Positions 61,518 to 64,000 of a stretch of 64,000 bases of DNA are shown in pieces (positions within the stretch are counted from its first letter, which is position 1; the number at the start of each line of letters is the position of its first letter). The translations under genes and the position numbers were made by a program. The notes under the pieces were generated by a model. The model saw nothing but the letters and a program-made list of their open reading frames with translations. It searched no databases and had not been told where the DNA came from. Source of the stretch: Nectonema munidae (taxonomy: Eukaryota > Nematomorpha > Nectonematoida > Nectonematidae); NCBI GenBank assembly GCA_030549495.1, contig JAUIRK010000089.1, forward strand, positions 186,001-250,000. The letters are read 5' to 3'.

Positions 61518-61633
61518 CTCTTTATTGTTGGTTGTTTGATTCGACCTATTGAATTTGAAGAAAAAAATATTATACCTTCCAAAGAATCTTTTATTAAGAA
61601 GTTAGTGAGTCAAAGAAAGCTTTTTACTAAAAA
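61518..61633 (+). CDS. Monocarboxylate transporter, exon 4
   Basis: This 116-base exon follows TTTTTACTAAG (phase 0) and encodes LFIVGCLIRPIEFEEKN then KESFIKKLVSQRKLFTK, ending in phase 2 before GTAAGTA. WHQVLLFLASLSLQ from exon 3 joined to LFIVGCLIRP completes helix 6 and the conserved (A/L)(M/I)RP exit seen in MCTs; the basic stretch starts the large cytoplasmic loop. The preceding intron is 4294 bp (57224-61517) and holds three different transposons. No later exon was recognised up to 64000. Confidence 0.82.
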
Positions 61634-61785
61634 GTAAGTATTTTACCATTCTTATTATTTTCTATGTAAAATTATTTAAGCCAACTACAATAAAAAACTC
61701 ATTCCTCTTTTTCGAAGGTAGCCAGAGTATGAATTTAAATCAGAAGCCAGTTCACGGGGATTAATCTACTCCTTTTTCTAGAAGG

Positions 61786-62355
61786 CAGGGCCGTATCAAG
61801 GGGGGGGGGGGGCAATTGCCCCGGGGCGCCACACTTAGGGGGTGGGGCTTGGGGAGGCAAAAAATTCCCCTTCCAAGGTTTCCACCAAGACAAATGAGGA
61901 AACTTCAAGAATAGTAATGTAGGTGGGATAAACTCCCAGGTTCTATGTTGCCCTAGCAGCAAGGACGCATATCCGGGGGGGGGGCAAATTTAACCTTTGC
62001 CCTCCTCCTCCCCCCACCCCCGAATAATTTTCTAAAAGTACTCTATGCACTATGGGTCAAGCCCGCCTCCAAAGTCTGGCGTTTATGAGCATTGAGAAAG
62101 AAGTTCTCGATTGTGTTGATTTTGACGAAATCATCGATAATTTTGCTGCTGCTAAAACACGAAAAATGAACATCTAATGGAGACTGTATTCGACTCAGTC
62201 AGTTATGTGGCTTAATAAAAATGTGAGCATTTTTTTTCTAATGCACTTTTTAAGCCAGAATGGGGTGGGGATGAATGAGAAAAAAAGAGCAAGAGGTGAG
62301 GGTCTCCATTCAGGACCTTTGCCCTGGGGTGCCACGATCCCTTGATACGGCCCTG
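61786..62355 (+). mobile_element. hAT deletion derivative keeping the transposase C-terminus
   Basis: CAGGGCCGTATCAAGGG begins the element and its exact reverse complement ends it. The flanks CTAGAAGG (61778-61785) and CTAGAAAG (62356-62363) match at 7 of 8. A 41-codon ORF at 62052-62177 reads ARLQSLAFMSIEKEVLDCVD and DFDEIIDNFAAAKTRK, the C-terminal dimerisation end of ZMYM1-like hAT transposases. The rest of the gene has been lost. G-runs at 61800-61812 and 61976-61984 are part of it. It interrupts the intron after MCT exon 4. Confidence 0.85.
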
Positions 62356-62911
62356 CTAGAAAGTTTCTATACTGACAAGTCTTTTACTTTTTTATAGTTT
62401 AAATATTTTTTTACTGTTCAACAGTCAATGGAGAAATGCAATAAACTATTATTGGAATTAGGAAGGTGGTGACCTAAATTTTTTAGCATGGTAGTCCATA
62501 CATTAAAGAGTTTTGTAATTAAATATTTTATATGTAGCATGTAATTTCAATTTTCTTAACTTATCATTTTGTCTGTTTGTTGAGGGTAAAGTACTAGGAC
62601 ATTTTTAGAAAATGAACTCTAAGAGCAATTTTGTAGTTGTTCCAAGAATATTCATCTGCATAAGCTCCATTCTTAAGTGTCTAACAATACATTGTATGAC
62701 CCTGACTTGATTATCAAAGTTTGATAATATATTTTTTTTATTAACCCTCGTATTATTTGTTTATTATAGTGATGAATGGCAGTGTTATCTGCTTCTGATA
62801 ACATGTAAACCAGTACTGGGTTTTTTACAGATCGAGAGTCGTCGACGAAATCGACAAGACTCAAACATTTTTGTGCAGATAGTATGTGGATATTGAGCAG
62901 AATTAAATAAA

Positions 62912-64000
62912 ATGCCTCTTAAAGTGCGAAAGAGTTCTACAAGAACCAGCTTACGTCCATTCTCTTCACTAGGGTTATTGGTTGGTAGTACGCTAGATCA
63001 TGTTGATGGTAAAAGACTATCGCGCCAGGAGCATCAGCTTATGGCAATACAACTTAAATATGGACAAGAACGAAGCTTACGGTTGCCTTATACTGTATCT
63101 GCCTACGACAAAAAGTGTGAAACATCAGAAGGAAGGTTTGGGAGTTGGAAGAAGTATGGGGTCGGCGAGTGAGTTCAGAAATAATACAGTAGATGTTTGT
63201 TGTATATTTAAGAGCCAGAACGGAAAGGAAAAACTGCAAAATGTGTTGGGGCTAAGGGTCATAGGTGCAAGTTTTGGTCGCAAGGCAGTGATGGATATGG
63301 AAGAGTAAGAGTGTGCTAGAAGAAAACTTGTCTGATGATACTGTCCAAATTAGTAGGAGGAGTGATAGAATTATGGTTATAGTGATAAAATGTGGTTAGT
63401 AGGCTATAAGAGTGTAATATTTGTTTATGCATCTCAGGTAGGTAGATTGAAAAAAGAAAAACGGTTTTAGGATTATTAACACACGGCAAACAGAATTTTT
63501 AGTAGTCGTTTATGGTTTTAATGGACACTTTCGCAAAGAAACAGATGGGTATGAAGGAATTTATGATGGTTTCAGTGTGGGCTCAAAAAACAAAGGAGGA
63601 AGATTATGTGAATTGTGATCAGAGTCTAATACATCTTCATAAATTAATTCTTTTTTTAAAGACATGAAAAAGCGCAATGAAATAAGTTTAAATACTTAAA
63701 AATTGTTTGCTGATAAAATGTAGGACTTTCAAAAAGAAGCACATAAGACAAAATATAGAATAAATAGATATCTTCAAGCAAAGAAAATCGGATCGAGCAG
63801 TTGAGGTTTAAAAAAGCAAGAGAAAAGGCTAAAAAAAAGTTTTTGCTAAAAGTATAAAAGAAGAGACTAAAGAGAGATGCAATCTTTCGAAAAGCATCAA
63901 AACGGAATTTACCAAATTGAAGATGATAAAATAAAATTAATTACAATGAAAGCAAAAATTGAAGGTTGTACTTTGATGAAACAACTAGAGGAAATGTGGT
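62912..64000 (+). mobile_element. RTE-like LINE, 5' endonuclease part, runs off the window
   Basis: Pieces in several frames give an apurinic endonuclease-like domain: RNNTVDVCC (about 63175), GCKFWSQGSDGYGR-type text (63260-63300), ISRRSDRIMVIVIKCG (about 63350) and VYASQVGRLKKEK. Then comes FLVVVYGFNGHFRKETDGYE followed by GIYDGFSVGSKNKGG (63497-63605), matching the GDFNGHVG...GYEGVHGGYGFG block of CFDP2/BovB-like proteins. The final ~300 bases look like the linker toward the reverse transcriptase. It may belong to the same family as the 3' pieces at 16.7 and 59.0 kb. Frame changes make it inactive. Confidence 0.8.

Noticed and set aside
61796-61984. G-runs as a regulatory G-quadruplex
   Set aside because: They lie inside a hAT derivative and are part of its repeated sequence; no gene-linked role can be argued.
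62380-62470. Fifth MCT exon after TTTTTTATAG
   Set aside because: Neither frame consistent with phase 2 resembles MCT helix 7 and both meet stops quickly.

Overview
This is an AT-rich animal nuclear DNA window with split genes, GT-AG introns and dense, mostly broken transposable elements. No rRNA, tRNA, CRISPR array or bacterial-style operon was found. Arthropod-like gene content and the mix of piggyBac, hAT, pogo and RTE-type elements suggest an invertebrate, possibly a crustacean. The species cannot be fixed from sequence alone, and no LTR retrovirus-like or Polinton-like element was recognised.

Host genes. (1) A FoxG/sloppy-paired type forkhead gene on the + strand has two coding exons (14520-14981 and 24291-24704) joined across a 9.3-kb intron that cuts the forkhead domain. 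(2) An RSRC2-like arginine/serine-rich protein gene lies on the - strand. Four exons are visible (43259-43039, 42980-42782, 42639-42443, 34391-34219). The last is separated by an 8.05-kb intron carrying piggyBac wreckage, and the start exon is not found. (3) A small unrecognised five-exon gene on the - strand (47169-46526) is held together only by matching splice phases. (4) The 5' half of a monocarboxylate transporter (SLC16/MCT) gene lies on the + strand, with four exons between 55471 and 61633, and continues past what can be seen.

Mobile DNA. At least five piggyBac transposase remnants are present (0.9-1.7, 25.3-29.1, 35.7-37.2, 37.7-39.0 and 48.3-49.9 kb), plus a 129-bp piggyBac-type MITE at 9.1 kb. 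There are two coding hAT elements (43.5-45.9 and 59.8-61.4 kb), and several short hAT derivatives with 7-8 bp target duplications. A pogo/Tigger relic (57.9-58.6 kb) and a pogo-like MITE (47.7 kb) are also seen. LINE pieces include RTE-like copies at 16.7, 59.0 and 62.9-64 kb, a C-rich R1/I/Jockey-like copy at 50.3-52.1 kb and a tail at 9.7-10.1 kb. Two families of protein-coding repeat that I cannot assign to a transposon class occur at 1-840 and 30.3-31.9 kb (same family) and at 17.9-19.0 kb.

The layout is mostly transposon-filled intergenic and intronic DNA around short exons. The clearest nesting is a - strand piggyBac element whose terminal repeats lie 3.8 kb apart, with two later hAT insertions inside it. 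The first large MCT intron holds a pogo element, an RTE copy and a hAT element side by side.
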